A DNA stretch of 64,000 nucleotides from NCBI GenBank assembly GCA_020846635.1, contig JADLDO010000064.1, positions 186,001-250,000 of the forward strand, read 5' to 3'. Below are positions 23,246 to 32,172 of the stretch, one piece after another; within the stretch, counting starts at the first letter, position 1; every line of letters starts with the position of its first letter. A program made the translations under genes and the position numbers. This stretch comes from Caldilineaceae bacterium (GTDB taxonomy: Bacteria > Chloroflexota > Anaerolineae > Caldilineales > Caldilineaceae). The notes below the pieces were generated by a model. The model was given only the letters and a program-made list of their open reading frames with translations, was not told the origin of the DNA and did no database searches.

Positions 23246-25861
23246 ATGCCCCATAGCCATTATTGGACCAGCGCCATAGATCAGATCGTACACGGTCAAA
23301 ACCGCAGCCGCTATCGAGGTGCGCCGCCGCGCTTTGGCGATCAGACCCTTCCCGAACATTACCCGCCCGACCTCGGGCTTGAGCCGACTCACCTCTTTAT
23401 CGACCTCTACGTCAGCATCCCGGCGCGGTCAGTCGGTGGGCGCGTCACAACCACGGTCAGCGCACGCCGCGCCGGTTCGCTCACGCTTAAACTCGACGCA
23501 GTAGATTTTGAAGATCTATCGGTACGCGACCTCGCCGATCATGCGCTAAATTGGCAGTACGACGGGCGCAAGCTGGTCATCACATGGGAAACGCCCTTCG
23601 CGCTCCAAGAGAGCCGCAAAGTGGAGGTGGCCTACCGGGTCGTTGCGCCCACAGCGGGACTCTACTTTGCGCGCCCCGATGAAGCCTATCCGAACCAACC
23701 CTATTATATGGTCAGTGACCATGAAACCGAACGCGCCCGCCATTGGCTGCCCTGTATCGATCTGCCCAATGTGCGTACATCGCTCGACCTGCGCCTGCGT
23801 GCCGATGCCCGCTTCACCATTCTCGCCAACGGCTACTTGGTTGAAGAAACTGAACAAGGCGATGGCACCAAAACCGCGCATTGGCGCTTGGAACAACCCT
23901 GCCCCAGTTATCTGATCTGTATCGCCATCGGCGAACTCACCCGCGCCGATGATGGCGAGTTCGTGCAGGATGGTCAGGCTATCCCCGTTGCCTATTATGC
24001 CGGTGCAGAACAGAGCGTCGAGGATCTGCGCCGCTCCTTCGCCCCCACCAAGCGTATGTTGGCCTGGATGACTTCTCAGCTCCAGTTGCCGTTTCCCTAT
24101 CCCAAGTATTACCAACTTGCGCTGCCCATTGTCTCCGGCGCAATGGAAAATATCACGCTGGTCACCTGGGCCGACTCAGCAGTGCAGGACGCACTGCTGG
24201 CGCGCGAAATTGGGTGGCGTGTTGACCAGATCAATGTCCACGAAATGGCCCACAGCTACTTCGGCGATGCTGTCGTCTGTCGCGACTTTGCCCACGCCTG
24301 GCTCAAGGAATCTTGGGCAACCTACGTGGAGCAGCTTTGGCAGGAGGAAGTCGCGGGGGTGGACGGTGCCCAATATGTCTACTATCTCAATCGTGATGTC
24401 TATCTCAGAGAGTGTGACGAAAAATATAAGCGCCCCATCATCACGCGCCGCTTTCAATCTTCGTGGGATCTCTATGATGCCCATCTCTATGAAGGTGGCG
24501 CATGCAGGCTCGATGCCCTGCGTCACGAACTGGGCGATGAAATCTTTTGGAAGGCTGTCCGCGATTATCTCAAGCGCTATCTACACCAGGTGGTAGAAAC
24601 CGACGACTTTCGGCGCGTCCTGGAAGAACATTCCGGGCGTTCGTTGGGCAAGTTCTTTGACCAATGGTTCCGCAGTGCCGGTTTCCCGGATCTCAAGGTC
24701 AGCTTCGAGTATGATGCCACCCGCCAAGAAGGCATCTTTACCATTGAACAAAAGCAGGTTGACAAAGAGAGGGAACTCCCTGTCTTTGAATTTACCACGG
24801 ACGTTAGCTGGATGATTGGCAGCCAGGAAGAACGTCGCACCATTCATGTAAACGCTGAACGCCAGGTGGTCGTCGTACATCTAAGCGCCAAGCCCGACCA
24901 GGTACGCTTTGACCCCGATCACAAGGTGCTGCACCGGCTGGAGTTCAATCCGGGTGACTCGATGCTGCGCGCACAACTTACCAGCGCGCCTGATGTCATC
25001 GGACGTATCGAAGCAGCCAACACGCTTGCCAAGAGTGCAAAGCAGGCCAATATCCAATGCATTGTCGATGCCTTTCTCCAGGAGCCATTCTGGGGAGTGC
25101 GCTGTGAATTTGCAGCAGCGTTGGGCAGCGCCGATCACGCCACTGCCATCGAAGGTCTTGCTCAACTGATCCGCAGCGAGAATGAACCCCGTGTGGTGGT
25201 GAGCCTGCTGCGCGCCGCGGCCAACTACCGCAGCCCTGCCATCAGTGCAGCGATCCAAGCCCGGCTTCAAACAACGCTTGGCCCGGCCTCACTCCAGGCC
25301 GCGTATATTGCGCTTGGCAACCAGCGCGATCAAGCGCCTTTCGACCTGTTGGTGCATGCCTCGTCGCGATCTTCGCTGGATGGCCGCGCCCAATCCGGTG
25401 CTTTCGAGGCATTGGGCGCAACGCGCAATGCCGAAGCAATTCCCTTGCTCATGACCTACGCCTCCTATGGCAACAGCCCCAACCGCGCGCGACCCGCCGC
25501 GGCCAGAGCCCTGGCAACCGCAGCCAAAAACCTGGAACGATCCCAGCGCGCGCCCATCGTCGAGGCATTGACTGACCTGTTGCGTGACCCCTGGCAGAGC
25601 GTCAGTTTGGCAGCAGCCCGCGGCCTGGGCAACTTGGGTGAGGCTTCCGCCATCAGCGCGCTCGAAGCCTTTGGACGCTCACTGTCAACGCAAGATCAGG
25701 CTGCCGTCAATCGCATCATCGACGACCTGCGTGCCCAAGATAAGGTCGATGGCTCGGCACAACAAAAGCAAATTGACGACCTGCGCGACAAAGTACGCAC
25801 CCTGGAGCAGCAGCTTCAAACCCTAACTGCACGCCTTGAAGAGACGGTGAATATCGACTAG
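23246..25861 (+). CDS. M1-family zinc metallo-aminopeptidase with HEAT-like C-terminal region
   Basis: An 871-residue enzyme that removes N-terminal residues from peptides. The zinc site HEMAH (332-336) followed by Glu355 (KESWATY) and the exopeptidase motif GAMEN (~298) are intact. The start at 23246 is chosen because GGAGGG precedes it by 3 bases. After the catalytic and beta-sandwich domains, residues ~580-835 form alpha-helical repeats with HEAT character (e.g. RAAAARALATAAKN-type helices), and the last ~30 residues (QIDDLRDKVRTLEQQ...) are a coiled coil. HEAT repeats suggest binding to a protein partner or oligomer formation, unusual compared with the compact ERAP-like C-terminal domain of PepN. 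No signal peptide is evident. Confidence 0.93.
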   Translation: MPHSHYWTSAIDQIVHGQNRSRYRGAPPRFGDQTLPEHYPPDLGLEPTHLFIDLYVSIPARSVGGRVTTTVSARRAGSLTLKLDAVDFEDLSVRDLADHALNWQYDGRKLVITWETPFALQESRKVEVAYRVVAPTAGLYFARPDEAYPNQPYYMVSDHETERARHWLPCIDLPNVRTSLDLRLRADARFTILANGYLVEETEQGDGTKTAHWRLEQPCPSYLICIAIGELTRADDGEFVQDGQAIPVAYYAGAEQSVEDLRRSFAPTKRMLAWMTSQLQLPFPYPKYYQLALPIVSGAMENITLVTWADSAVQDALLAREIGWRVDQINVHEMAHSYFGDAVVCRDFAHAWLKESWATYVEQLWQEEVAGVDGAQYVYYLNRDVYLRECDEKYKRPIITRRFQSSWDLYDAHLYEGGACRLDALRHELGDEIFWKAVRDYLKRYLHQVVETDDFRRVLEEHSGRSLGKFFDQWFRSAGFPDLKVSFEYDATRQEGIFTIEQKQVDKERELPVFEFTTDVSWMIGSQEERRTIHVNAERQVVVVHLSAKPDQVRFDPDHKVLHRLEFNPGDSMLRAQLTSAPDVIGRIEAANTLAKSAKQANIQCIVDAFLQEPFWGVRCEFAAALGSADHATAIEGLAQLIRSENEPRVVVSLLRAAANYRSPAISAAIQARLQTTLGPASLQAAYIALGNQRDQAPFDLLVHASSRSSLDGRAQSGAFEALGATRNAEAIPLLMTYASYGNSPNRARPAAARALATAAKNLERSQRAPIVEALTDLLRDPWQSVSLAAARGLGNLGEASAISALEAFGRSLSTQDQAAVNRIIDDLRAQDKVDGSAQQKQIDDLRDKVRTLEQQLQTLTARLEETVNID

Positions 25862-25923
25862 GACGACGAACACTCCCCACACTCCATCAAACAAATTCAT
25901 ATAACAGTCTAGCGGAGGAACCA

Positions 25924-27090
25924 ATGGCAGACCCGATTATCACCAAAATCGAGATCCACGAATATGAATACACGCTTGAAAACATGGGTCGCGACTACAA
26001 CGGCTTCAACCTCGTCTACGAGCCGGGCGGCAAAGCGACCATGCGCGGCAAAATTCTGCGCGTCTTGACGGATGCCGGCATTGTCGGTGAATATGCAGGG
26101 GGCAGCAACACCGAATACTCCACCCTGCCCCAATTTCTGCACTACCTCATTGGCAGAAGCGCGCTCGAACGTGAGCGCATCTACTCCGATGTACGCCGCG
26201 CCCTGCGCCAGGTTGCGCGCATCGGCATCGCCCCGATTGACATTGCTCTCTGGGACATTGCCGGTAAGCTCTACGATACGCCGATTTACAAGCTGCTGGG
26301 TGGCTACAAAGAGAGTATCCCCTGCTATGCCAGCACCTACCACGGCGATCACCAGCCCGATGGCCTCTCTACGCCCGAAGCCTTTGCCGACTTTGCCGAG
26401 CAATGTCTCGAACTAGGCTATCCCGCCTTCAAGATTCATGGTTGGGGACGCGCACCGATTCTTCAAGAGATTGCCAACGTCCATGCAGTAGGCCAGCGCG
26501 TGGGCGGCAAGATGGATCTGATGCTCGATCCCGCTTGCGAATACACCACCTTTGGCGATGCCGTAAAGGTCGGTTGGGCTTGTGATGAAGAACGCTTCTT
26601 CTGGTATGAAGACCCTTATCGCGATGGCGGCATCTCGCAATTTGCCCACCGCAAGCTGCGCCAGATCATCAAGACGCCGCTGCTCCAGACCGAGCATGTC
26701 CGCTCCCTAGAGCCCCATATTGACTTTGCCATTGCCGAGGCGACCGACTACGTGCGTGGGGATGTCGGCTACGACGGCATTACCGGCGTCATCAAGCTCG
26801 CTCACGCCTGCGAAGCGTTGGGCATTGACATCGAGTTCCATGGGCCTGGCCCAGCCCAACGGCAATGTATGGCAGCCATACGCAACACTAATTACTATGA
26901 AATGGGCTTGCTCCATCCCAAAGCCCCCGCCAGCCACCCCGCGCATCTCTTTGCCGATGACTATCAAGACACATTGGAAGCCATCGACAGCCAGGGCCAC
27001 GTACCCATCCCGCAAGGCCCCGGTCTAGGCGTCCCCATCAACTGGGACTGGGTCAACAAAAACAAAACCGGCTTTGTCGAATATTCCTAG
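25924..27090 (+). CDS. Enolase-superfamily (mandelate racemase subgroup) sugar-acid dehydratase
   Basis: A 388-residue enzyme expected to dehydrate an aldonate to a 2-keto-3-deoxy acid. The KxH pair typical of this subgroup is Lys170/His172 (FKIHGWG); metal ligands look like Asp202 (MLDPA), Glu229 (WYEDP) and Glu257 (TEHVR); His306 (EFHGPG) is the opposing base. The substrate could be D-arabinonate, L-arabinonate, D-xylonate or a related acid. Together with the FAA-family dehydratase and the aldehyde dehydrogenase 1-3 kb downstream it completes a Weimberg-type set. It is followed by a palindromic terminator (27111-27153), so it is transcriptionally separate from those genes. Confidence 0.85.
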   Translation: MADPIITKIEIHEYEYTLENMGRDYNGFNLVYEPGGKATMRGKILRVLTDAGIVGEYAGGSNTEYSTLPQFLHYLIGRSALERERIYSDVRRALRQVARIGIAPIDIALWDIAGKLYDTPIYKLLGGYKESIPCYASTYHGDHQPDGLSTPEAFADFAEQCLELGYPAFKIHGWGRAPILQEIANVHAVGQRVGGKMDLMLDPACEYTTFGDAVKVGWACDEERFFWYEDPYRDGGISQFAHRKLRQIIKTPLLQTEHVRSLEPHIDFAIAEATDYVRGDVGYDGITGVIKLAHACEALGIDIEFHGPGPAQRQCMAAIRNTNYYEMGLLHPKAPASHPAHLFADDYQDTLEAIDSQGHVPIPQGPGLGVPINWDWVNKNKTGFVEYS

Positions 27091-27110
27091 CCGCTGTTCA
27101 TCCCCTCACT

Positions 27111-27153
27111 CCTTCCCGGAAGCGGCCCAGAGGGCTCCCCGCTTCCGGGAAGG
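27111..27153. repeat. Repeated intergenic palindrome, copy 2
   Basis: Arms CCTTCCCGGAAGCGG (27111-27125) and CCGCTTCCGGGAAGG (27139-27153). It differs from copy 1 by one base in the loop. It lies 20 bases after the enolase-superfamily gene and has no T-run downstream. Confidence 0.85.
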
Positions 27154-27228
27154 TAATCCCACGAGCCTTAATTTATAGTGAGCATTCAGCGCATTCCCCA
27201 TCCCCCGTTTCCCGCCCTTCCCCGCGCC

Positions 27229-27240
27229 TTGTGGTACAAT
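27229..27240 (+). promoter_or_regulatory. Extended -10 promoter element before the RraA-like gene
   Basis: CTTGTGGTACAAT ends at 27240: the TG-G-TACAAT arrangement is an extended -10 box (TACAAT at 27235-27240). No good -35 is visible 17 bases upstream. It follows palindrome copy 2 and would start the 27343-30456 transcript. Confidence 0.5.
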
Positions 27241-27342
27241 CTTCGATGTGACCCGTACGGCCTGCTCCTCTTGAAGTTCAAGCTGTCCATGATTTAGGCC
27301 GTATCCCAAAATACAACCGCCTACAAACTAGAGTGAGCACTT

Positions 27343-28068
27343 ATGTCTACATCTCACCGTCCGCACACGCTTTCCACAGACGCCTTTGCCAAGCTGCGTA
27401 CTGTCTCGACCGCAACACTGACCAGCCAGTTGCTCAAGCGCGGTTTCCACAACACCTTTATGCCGGGGATCTATCCCCTACGTCCCGATCTGTGTATGGT
27501 CGGCTATGCCTTCACCCTGCGCTATGTACCCACCCGCCCAGACCAGGTGGATGTTCTCTACGACAACACCAAGAATGTCCAGCGCCTCGCGGTTGAAGCA
27601 GTGAGCGAGGATGATGTGCTTGTCATGGACGCGCATGGGGATGTGCGTGCCGCCACCCTGGGCAACATCCTTGCCACCCGTCTCAAAGCACGCGGCGCGG
27701 CAGGCGTGGTGACGGATGGAGCCTTGCGCGATACCCCCAACTTCAAGAGCATCGAACTCCCCGCCTACATTAAAGCCGCCAATGCCATCACCTCCTTCGA
27801 AGTACATCACCCGGTAGACATCAATGTCCCCATCGGCTGTGCCGGTGTCCTGGTGATGCCCGGTGATATTATCGTGGGCGATGCCGAAGGGGTGGTCGTC
27901 ATCCCCTCCCAAGTGGGCGAAGAGGTGGCGCATGACGCCTATGAGCAGGAGCGGCTTGAGGAGTTCATCCAAAACAAGGTAGCACAGGGAGCCAGCATCC
28001 TAGGGGTCTATCCGCCGGATGAGCGCACAAAGGCCGAATATGCCGAATGGCGTAAGCAACAAGGCTGA
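27343..28068 (+). CDS. RraA-like family protein (possible 4-hydroxy-2-oxoacid aldolase/decarboxylase)
   Basis: A 241-residue protein of the RraA/HMG-aldolase-like fold. The characteristic central segment is present: ATLGNILATRLKARGAAGVV then TDGALRDTP, carrying the Arg-Asp pair that binds substrate and metal in catalytically active members. This argues for an aldolase/decarboxylase of keto acids rather than an RNase E inhibitor. It begins the gene run leading to the FAA-family dehydratase (56-base gap) and aldehyde dehydrogenase, so a side branch splitting a keto-deoxy acid is plausible. Substrate not determinable from sequence. Confidence 0.85.
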   Translation: MSTSHRPHTLSTDAFAKLRTVSTATLTSQLLKRGFHNTFMPGIYPLRPDLCMVGYAFTLRYVPTRPDQVDVLYDNTKNVQRLAVEAVSEDDVLVMDAHGDVRAATLGNILATRLKARGAAGVVTDGALRDTPNFKSIELPAYIKAANAITSFEVHHPVDINVPIGCAGVLVMPGDIIVGDAEGVVVIPSQVGEEVAHDAYEQERLEEFIQNKVAQGASILGVYPPDERTKAEYAEWRKQQG

Positions 28069-28124
28069 TCGATCAAATATCAACGTTTCAACCTGAACCG
28101 TTTCAACCTGAATTGGAGCGAGCC

Positions 28125-28940
28125 ATGTATCTAACCCGCCATACCACCCCGAACGCTTCCCAGTGGGCTGCGGATGGGCATTTTCTACCGCGTGGATTGA
28201 CACTAGCTTCGTTGTTGGCGCTGCCGGCTGCGGCCATGAGCGCGGCGCTGGCAGCCATGCCCACAGGCGAAGCAGCAACCGGCGATCCGCTCACGCCGGT
28301 TGAGCCGGATCTCGAAGTATGGGGCTGCGGCGTAACCTATCTGCGCAGCCGCGACGCGCGCAAGGCCGAATCTGCCAGCAGCGCCGATGTCTATCAAAAA
28401 GTGTATGAGGCCGAACGGCCCGAAATCTTCTTCAAGTCGCTCGGCTGGCGCGTGGTGGGTGGCAGAGAACGGGTGCGCCTGCGCCAGGATTCCAAATGGA
28501 ATGTGCCGGAGCCGGAGCTAACCCTTGTCATCAATGCCCACGGTGAAATTGTCGGCTATGCCATCGGCAACGATATGTCATCACGCGATATTGAGGGCGA
28601 AAATCCGCTCTACCTGCCCCAGGCCAAGACCTACACAGGCTCCTGCGCTGTCGGCCCAGGCATCCGCCTCGTCGCCGCGCAGGACATGACAGACTTGGCT
28701 ATCCAAATGCAAATTGAGCGCGATGCACAGGTGGTCTTTGTTGGCGACACCTCCACCAGCAAAATGAAACGCTCATTCCAAGAGTTGGCCGACTATCTCT
28801 TTCGCGAAATGGATTTCCCCAATGGTGTATTCCTCATGACCGGCACAGGCATCGTCCCGCCGGAGGAGTTCACGCTGGCATCTGGTGACATTGTAAACAT
28901 CTCCATCGGTGGAAAATCGCTCAACAATCGAGTTGCGTAG
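28125..28940 (+). CDS. FAA-hydrolase family protein, likely 2-keto-3-deoxy-pentonate dehydratase
   Basis: A 271-residue fumarylacetoacetate-hydrolase-fold enzyme. GCGVTYLRSRDARK, ERPEIFFKS, and GNDMSSRDIEG, with acidic metal-binding residues, match the branch that includes archaeal 2-keto-3-deoxy-D-arabinonate dehydratase, which yields 2-oxoglutarate semialdehyde. ATG at 28125 is chosen because GGAG lies 7 bases upstream; the longer frame uses TTG. Context supports the assignment strongly: the next gene is a ketoglutarate-semialdehyde-type aldehyde dehydrogenase, and an aldonate dehydratase lies just upstream. The alternative is a generic 2-hydroxyhepta-2,4-diene-dioate isomerase-like enzyme of aromatic catabolism, but no aromatic genes are here. 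Confidence 0.85.
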   Translation: MYLTRHTTPNASQWAADGHFLPRGLTLASLLALPAAAMSAALAAMPTGEAATGDPLTPVEPDLEVWGCGVTYLRSRDARKAESASSADVYQKVYEAERPEIFFKSLGWRVVGGRERVRLRQDSKWNVPEPELTLVINAHGEIVGYAIGNDMSSRDIEGENPLYLPQAKTYTGSCAVGPGIRLVAAQDMTDLAIQMQIERDAQVVFVGDTSTSKMKRSFQELADYLFREMDFPNGVFLMTGTGIVPPEEFTLASGDIVNISIGGKSLNNRVA

Positions 28941-29013
28941 CGCAACTGGACACGATAACAGGGTCATAATAGGGTCATAACGGGGTTATGACAGGAATGA
29001 TAGGAAAGGTATC

Positions 29014-30456
29014 ATGCAAGACTACAAGAATCTGATTGACGGAAAGTGGGTTGGCGCGAGCAGCGGCAAAACCTTTACAAGTGAAAATCCAGCCAAACTG
29101 GGCGAGATTCTGGGCACTTTCCCCTCCGCCACCCAAGAAGACACGCGTAATGCCATCGAAGCAGCACGCGCCGCGCTGCCCGGCTGGGCCAATATGCCAC
29201 CCCCTGCGCGCGGAGCCATCTTGGAGAAGGCCAGCCGTATTCTCGAAGCGCGCGCAGATGAGTACGCGGCCATCCTCACCCGCGAGGAAGGCAAGACCAA
29301 GACCGAAGCGATGGGCGAAGTCTCTCGCGCCCGCGATCTCTTTCGCTACTACGCGGGCGAAGGGTGGCGCATGGGTGGCGATGTGCTGCCCAGCAACGTA
29401 TCGGGCGAGTTGCTCTACACACGTCGCGAAGCTCTGGGCGTTGTGGCGCTAATCACCCCCTGGAACTTTCCCCTCGCCATTCCGGCCTGGAAGATGGCGC
29501 CCGCGCTCATCTACGGCAATACCGTTGTCTTCAAGCCTGCATCGCTCGCGCCCCACTCTGGGCTGATTCTGGTCGAGGCATTGGTCGAGGCTGGTTTGCC
29601 CAACGGCGTCGTCAACTTCATCACCGGCTCTGGGCGCACCGTCGGCGACGAGCTGGTTTCCAGCCCCCATGTCCACGGCGTCAGCTTCACCGGCTCCTAT
29701 AGTGTCGGTGCGGGCATCTATGAAAAAGCCATTAAGAACATGACTCGCGTCCAGTTGGAGATGGGCGGCAAGAACCCCATGATCATCCTCGATGATGGCA
29801 ACATGGACTTGGCTGTAAAACTGGCGGTGACGGGCGGTTTCGGCCTGACGGGCCAAGCCTGCACAGCGACAAGCCGCGTGATCGTCGAAGAATCCGTTGC
29901 AGACGAATTTGCCTCTGCCCTGACCGAGGCGGCGCGCAATATGGTTGTCGGTGATGGCCTGGACGCAGGCGTCCATATGGGGCCCGCGGTCAGCGAGGAC
30001 CAGTTGAAGACCGATCTGGAATATATCGGCATCGGCAAGGATGAAGGGGCCAAGTTGTTGACGGGTGGTGATATCGCCAAGTCCAACGGCCATTTTGTCC
30101 AGCCCACGGTCTTCGATCATGTGGAACCAGGAATGCGCATCGCCCAGGAGGAGATCTTTGGGCCGGTCATCGGCATCATGCGCGCCCGCAGCTTTGAACA
30201 GGCCATCGAACATGCCAACGCCATCGGCTTTGGCCTCTCTGCCGGTATCGTTACGACGAATCTCCAGCGCGCCTTTCAATTTGCCAACAGTATTGACGCA
30301 GGTGTTGTCAAGATCAACGAGCCGACCACCGGGCTTGCGCTGCAAGCGCCCTTTGGCGGCTTCAAACAGTCCAGCGCCAACACCTTTAAGGAACAGGGCC
30401 AAGCCGCCATCGAGTTCTACACCCGCACCAAGACGATCTACGTGGGTCACGGCTAG
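29014..30456 (+). CDS. Aldehyde dehydrogenase, probable 2,5-dioxovalerate (ketoglutarate semialdehyde) dehydrogenase
   Basis: A 480-residue NAD(P)-dependent aldehyde dehydrogenase. Catalytic residues are in place: Asn151 (TPWNFP), Glu249 (LEMGGKNP) and nucleophile Cys283 (GQACTATSR). Length is normal. It follows the FAA-family dehydratase by 73 bases, and the pair would convert 2-keto-3-deoxy-pentonate to 2-oxoglutarate, feeding the citrate cycle. The C-terminal segment (QAAIEFYTRTKTIYV) is of the form found in succinate-semialdehyde/KGSA-type enzymes. Specific aldehyde is inferred from context. A hairpin terminator follows at 30485-30517. Confidence 0.92.
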   Translation: MQDYKNLIDGKWVGASSGKTFTSENPAKLGEILGTFPSATQEDTRNAIEAARAALPGWANMPPPARGAILEKASRILEARADEYAAILTREEGKTKTEAMGEVSRARDLFRYYAGEGWRMGGDVLPSNVSGELLYTRREALGVVALITPWNFPLAIPAWKMAPALIYGNTVVFKPASLAPHSGLILVEALVEAGLPNGVVNFITGSGRTVGDELVSSPHVHGVSFTGSYSVGAGIYEKAIKNMTRVQLEMGGKNPMIILDDGNMDLAVKLAVTGGFGLTGQACTATSRVIVEESVADEFASALTEAARNMVVGDGLDAGVHMGPAVSEDQLKTDLEYIGIGKDEGAKLLTGGDIAKSNGHFVQPTVFDHVEPGMRIAQEEIFGPVIGIMRARSFEQAIEHANAIGFGLSAGIVTTNLQRAFQFANSIDAGVVKINEPTTGLALQAPFGGFKQSSANTFKEQGQAAIEFYTRTKTIYVGHG

Positions 30457-30484
30457 ACGCTCTCAAGTAAGACCGAACATGATG

Positions 30485-30517
30485 GGGCGACCGGTGTGGC
30501 AGGCGCACCGGTCGCCC
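30485..30517 (+). terminator. Hairpin terminator after the aldehyde dehydrogenase gene
   Basis: GGGCGACCGGTG (30485-30496) pairs perfectly with CACCGGTCGCCC (30506-30517) around a 9-base loop, followed by a weak T stretch (GTTCTTAT). Confidence 0.65.
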
Positions 30518-30563
30518 GTTCTTATCCTGCCTGTCCGCTCCCCGCAGAAGGGACATACGAGCC

Positions 30564-31229
30564 ATGTCCTACCCAACCCAAGTAGCTGATGCTGTCGAAA
30601 CGCTCTATTCCACACCGGGGCCACATCCCAATGGGCTGCAAGCCACTGCTCAGGGTCTCTGGTGTCTTGACCAAGAGACAAACCGCCTGCAACTGATGGA
30701 TTATGCCGACGGCAAAGTCCTCATCGACCTGGCGACCGAATCGGATCGCGGCAGCGGCGTCACCGACGATGGCGACACACTCTGGATCGCCTCGACCTAC
30801 AACTGCAAGCTGCTGCGCGTCAACCGGCACACAGGTGCAACCATCGCCGAGTATCCCAGCCCGGACGCATCCAAGACGGGAGCGCATGGTCTAGAATGGC
30901 GCGAGGGCAAACTGTGGGTTGCCAACCCGCCCTCCGCCACCATTTACCAGCTTGACCCTGCTGCGGATTGTGCCGTTATCCACAGCTTTGCTGCGCCCGG
31001 CAAGCGGCCCCACGGTCTCGCCTGGCATGGCGACGAACTCTGGTGTGTGGAGACAAATGACCGCGCCTTCTATTGCTATGACCCAACATCAGGCGCGATC
31101 CGCTTCAAGCTGCAACTGCCCGACGATGCGCCCGAACCGCATGGCATGAGCCTTTGGGAAGACCATTTCTGGTATTGTGACGCCGACACGCATCTCGTCT
31201 GCCGCCTGCCTGTGCCGATCATACCCTAA
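30564..31229 (+). CDS. Small beta-propeller-like protein (SMP-30/virginiamycin-lyase-like)
   Basis: A 221-residue protein built of repeating four-strand units: recurring short motifs such as GLWCLDQ, TLWIAST, KLWVANP and ELWCVET are spaced 40-45 residues apart, the pattern of a five- to six-bladed propeller of the NHL/Vgb/SMP-30 type. Such proteins may be lactonases, lyases or simple binding proteins. There is no signal peptide, so it is likely cytoplasmic. Located after sugar-acid oxidation genes, a sugar lactonase role is conceivable, yet the acidic metal-ligand set of SMP-30 lactonases is not obvious. It precedes a methyltransferase by 46 bases. Confidence 0.7.
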   Translation: MSYPTQVADAVETLYSTPGPHPNGLQATAQGLWCLDQETNRLQLMDYADGKVLIDLATESDRGSGVTDDGDTLWIASTYNCKLLRVNRHTGATIAEYPSPDASKTGAHGLEWREGKLWVANPPSATIYQLDPAADCAVIHSFAAPGKRPHGLAWHGDELWCVETNDRAFYCYDPTSGAIRFKLQLPDDAPEPHGMSLWEDHFWYCDADTHLVCRLPVPIIP

Positions 31230-31275
31230 ACTCAGGTTCGCACTTCCGCCAGGAGACACCAAAGGGAGGAGCATC

Positions 31276-32103
31276 ATGGATGAACTCGCTGCCACAAACC
31301 GTGACCGCTGGAACGCTCTGGTTGCCGCTGGCGTGGAGTACACCCGCCCTTTCCTGGAACTGACCGTCGAATCGGCCCGCGCGTTTCTCGATCCATTGGG
31401 TATCATGGGCGACGTAGCGGGCAAACAGGTGCTCTGTCTCGGCAGCGGTGGCGGCCAGCAATCGGTCGCCTTCAGCCTATTGGGAGCCAAAGTCACTGTC
31501 CTGGACCTATCGGACAAGCAGTTGGAGCGCGACCGCGCCGCCGCTGATCATTATCGTACCAACTATCGGCTCAACCACAGTATCGACATCCGCACAGTCC
31601 AGGGTGACATGCGCCATTTGGACGAGTTTGCTACCTCCAGCTTCGACCTGGTCTATCACGCCTACTCGATCAACTTTGTCCCCAATGTCGCGCCCGTTCT
31701 GGCAGAAGTCGCGCGCGTCATCCGCCCTGGCGGGCTGTATCGCATCGAATGGGCCAATCCTTTTATCCAGATGATCGATTCGGAGAGAGATTGGGATGGA
31801 ACGGGCTATGTGATGCGCCATGAGTACCTAGATGGGCGCGAAGCAACTGAACTGTATCCAACCTGGACAGTTGGCGAGGCAGATGGCGGTACGCGTGAGC
31901 TTGACAGCCCGCGAGAATTTGTCCATACCCTCAGCACCCTGGTCAACACGCTGGCGACCAATGGCTTTGTGCTTCTGCGCGTTGCGGAAGATGTAGGCCA
32001 AGACCCGACCGCGCCTCCTGGTTCGTGGAATCACTTCAAGCGTATCGCCCCACCCTATTTAACCCTATGGGCGCGTTATCGCCCCGAAGCCTTTGCTGAA
32101 TAA
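31276..32103 (+). CDS. Class I SAM-dependent methyltransferase
   Basis: A 275-residue methyltransferase. The SAM-binding motif I is VLCLGSGGG (around residue 51-59), followed by acidic VTVLDLS at the end of strand 2, then VQGDMRHLD and FDLVYHAYSINFV, all in the normal order. The start at 31276 is selected over the upstream frame because AGGGAGGA lies 6-13 bases before ATG. The substrate is unknown: the fold covers small molecules, quinones and lipids. No clear tie to the sugar genes on either side. Confidence 0.87.
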   Translation: MDELAATNRDRWNALVAAGVEYTRPFLELTVESARAFLDPLGIMGDVAGKQVLCLGSGGGQQSVAFSLLGAKVTVLDLSDKQLERDRAAADHYRTNYRLNHSIDIRTVQGDMRHLDEFATSSFDLVYHAYSINFVPNVAPVLAEVARVIRPGGLYRIEWANPFIQMIDSERDWDGTGYVMRHEYLDGREATELYPTWTVGEADGGTRELDSPREFVHTLSTLVNTLATNGFVLLRVAEDVGQDPTAPPGSWNHFKRIAPPYLTLWARYRPEAFAE

Positions 32104-32172
32104 TTCTGCACATTCATCAAGCGCATAACGCGCTGTACAGCGTCCAGCCCGCAACAGAGCAGGAACGGAAAG

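Noticed and set aside
29449-30450. A 333-residue open frame opposite the aldehyde dehydrogenase
   Set aside because: It overlaps the entire C-terminal half of a clear enzyme; composition is typical of a shadow frame.
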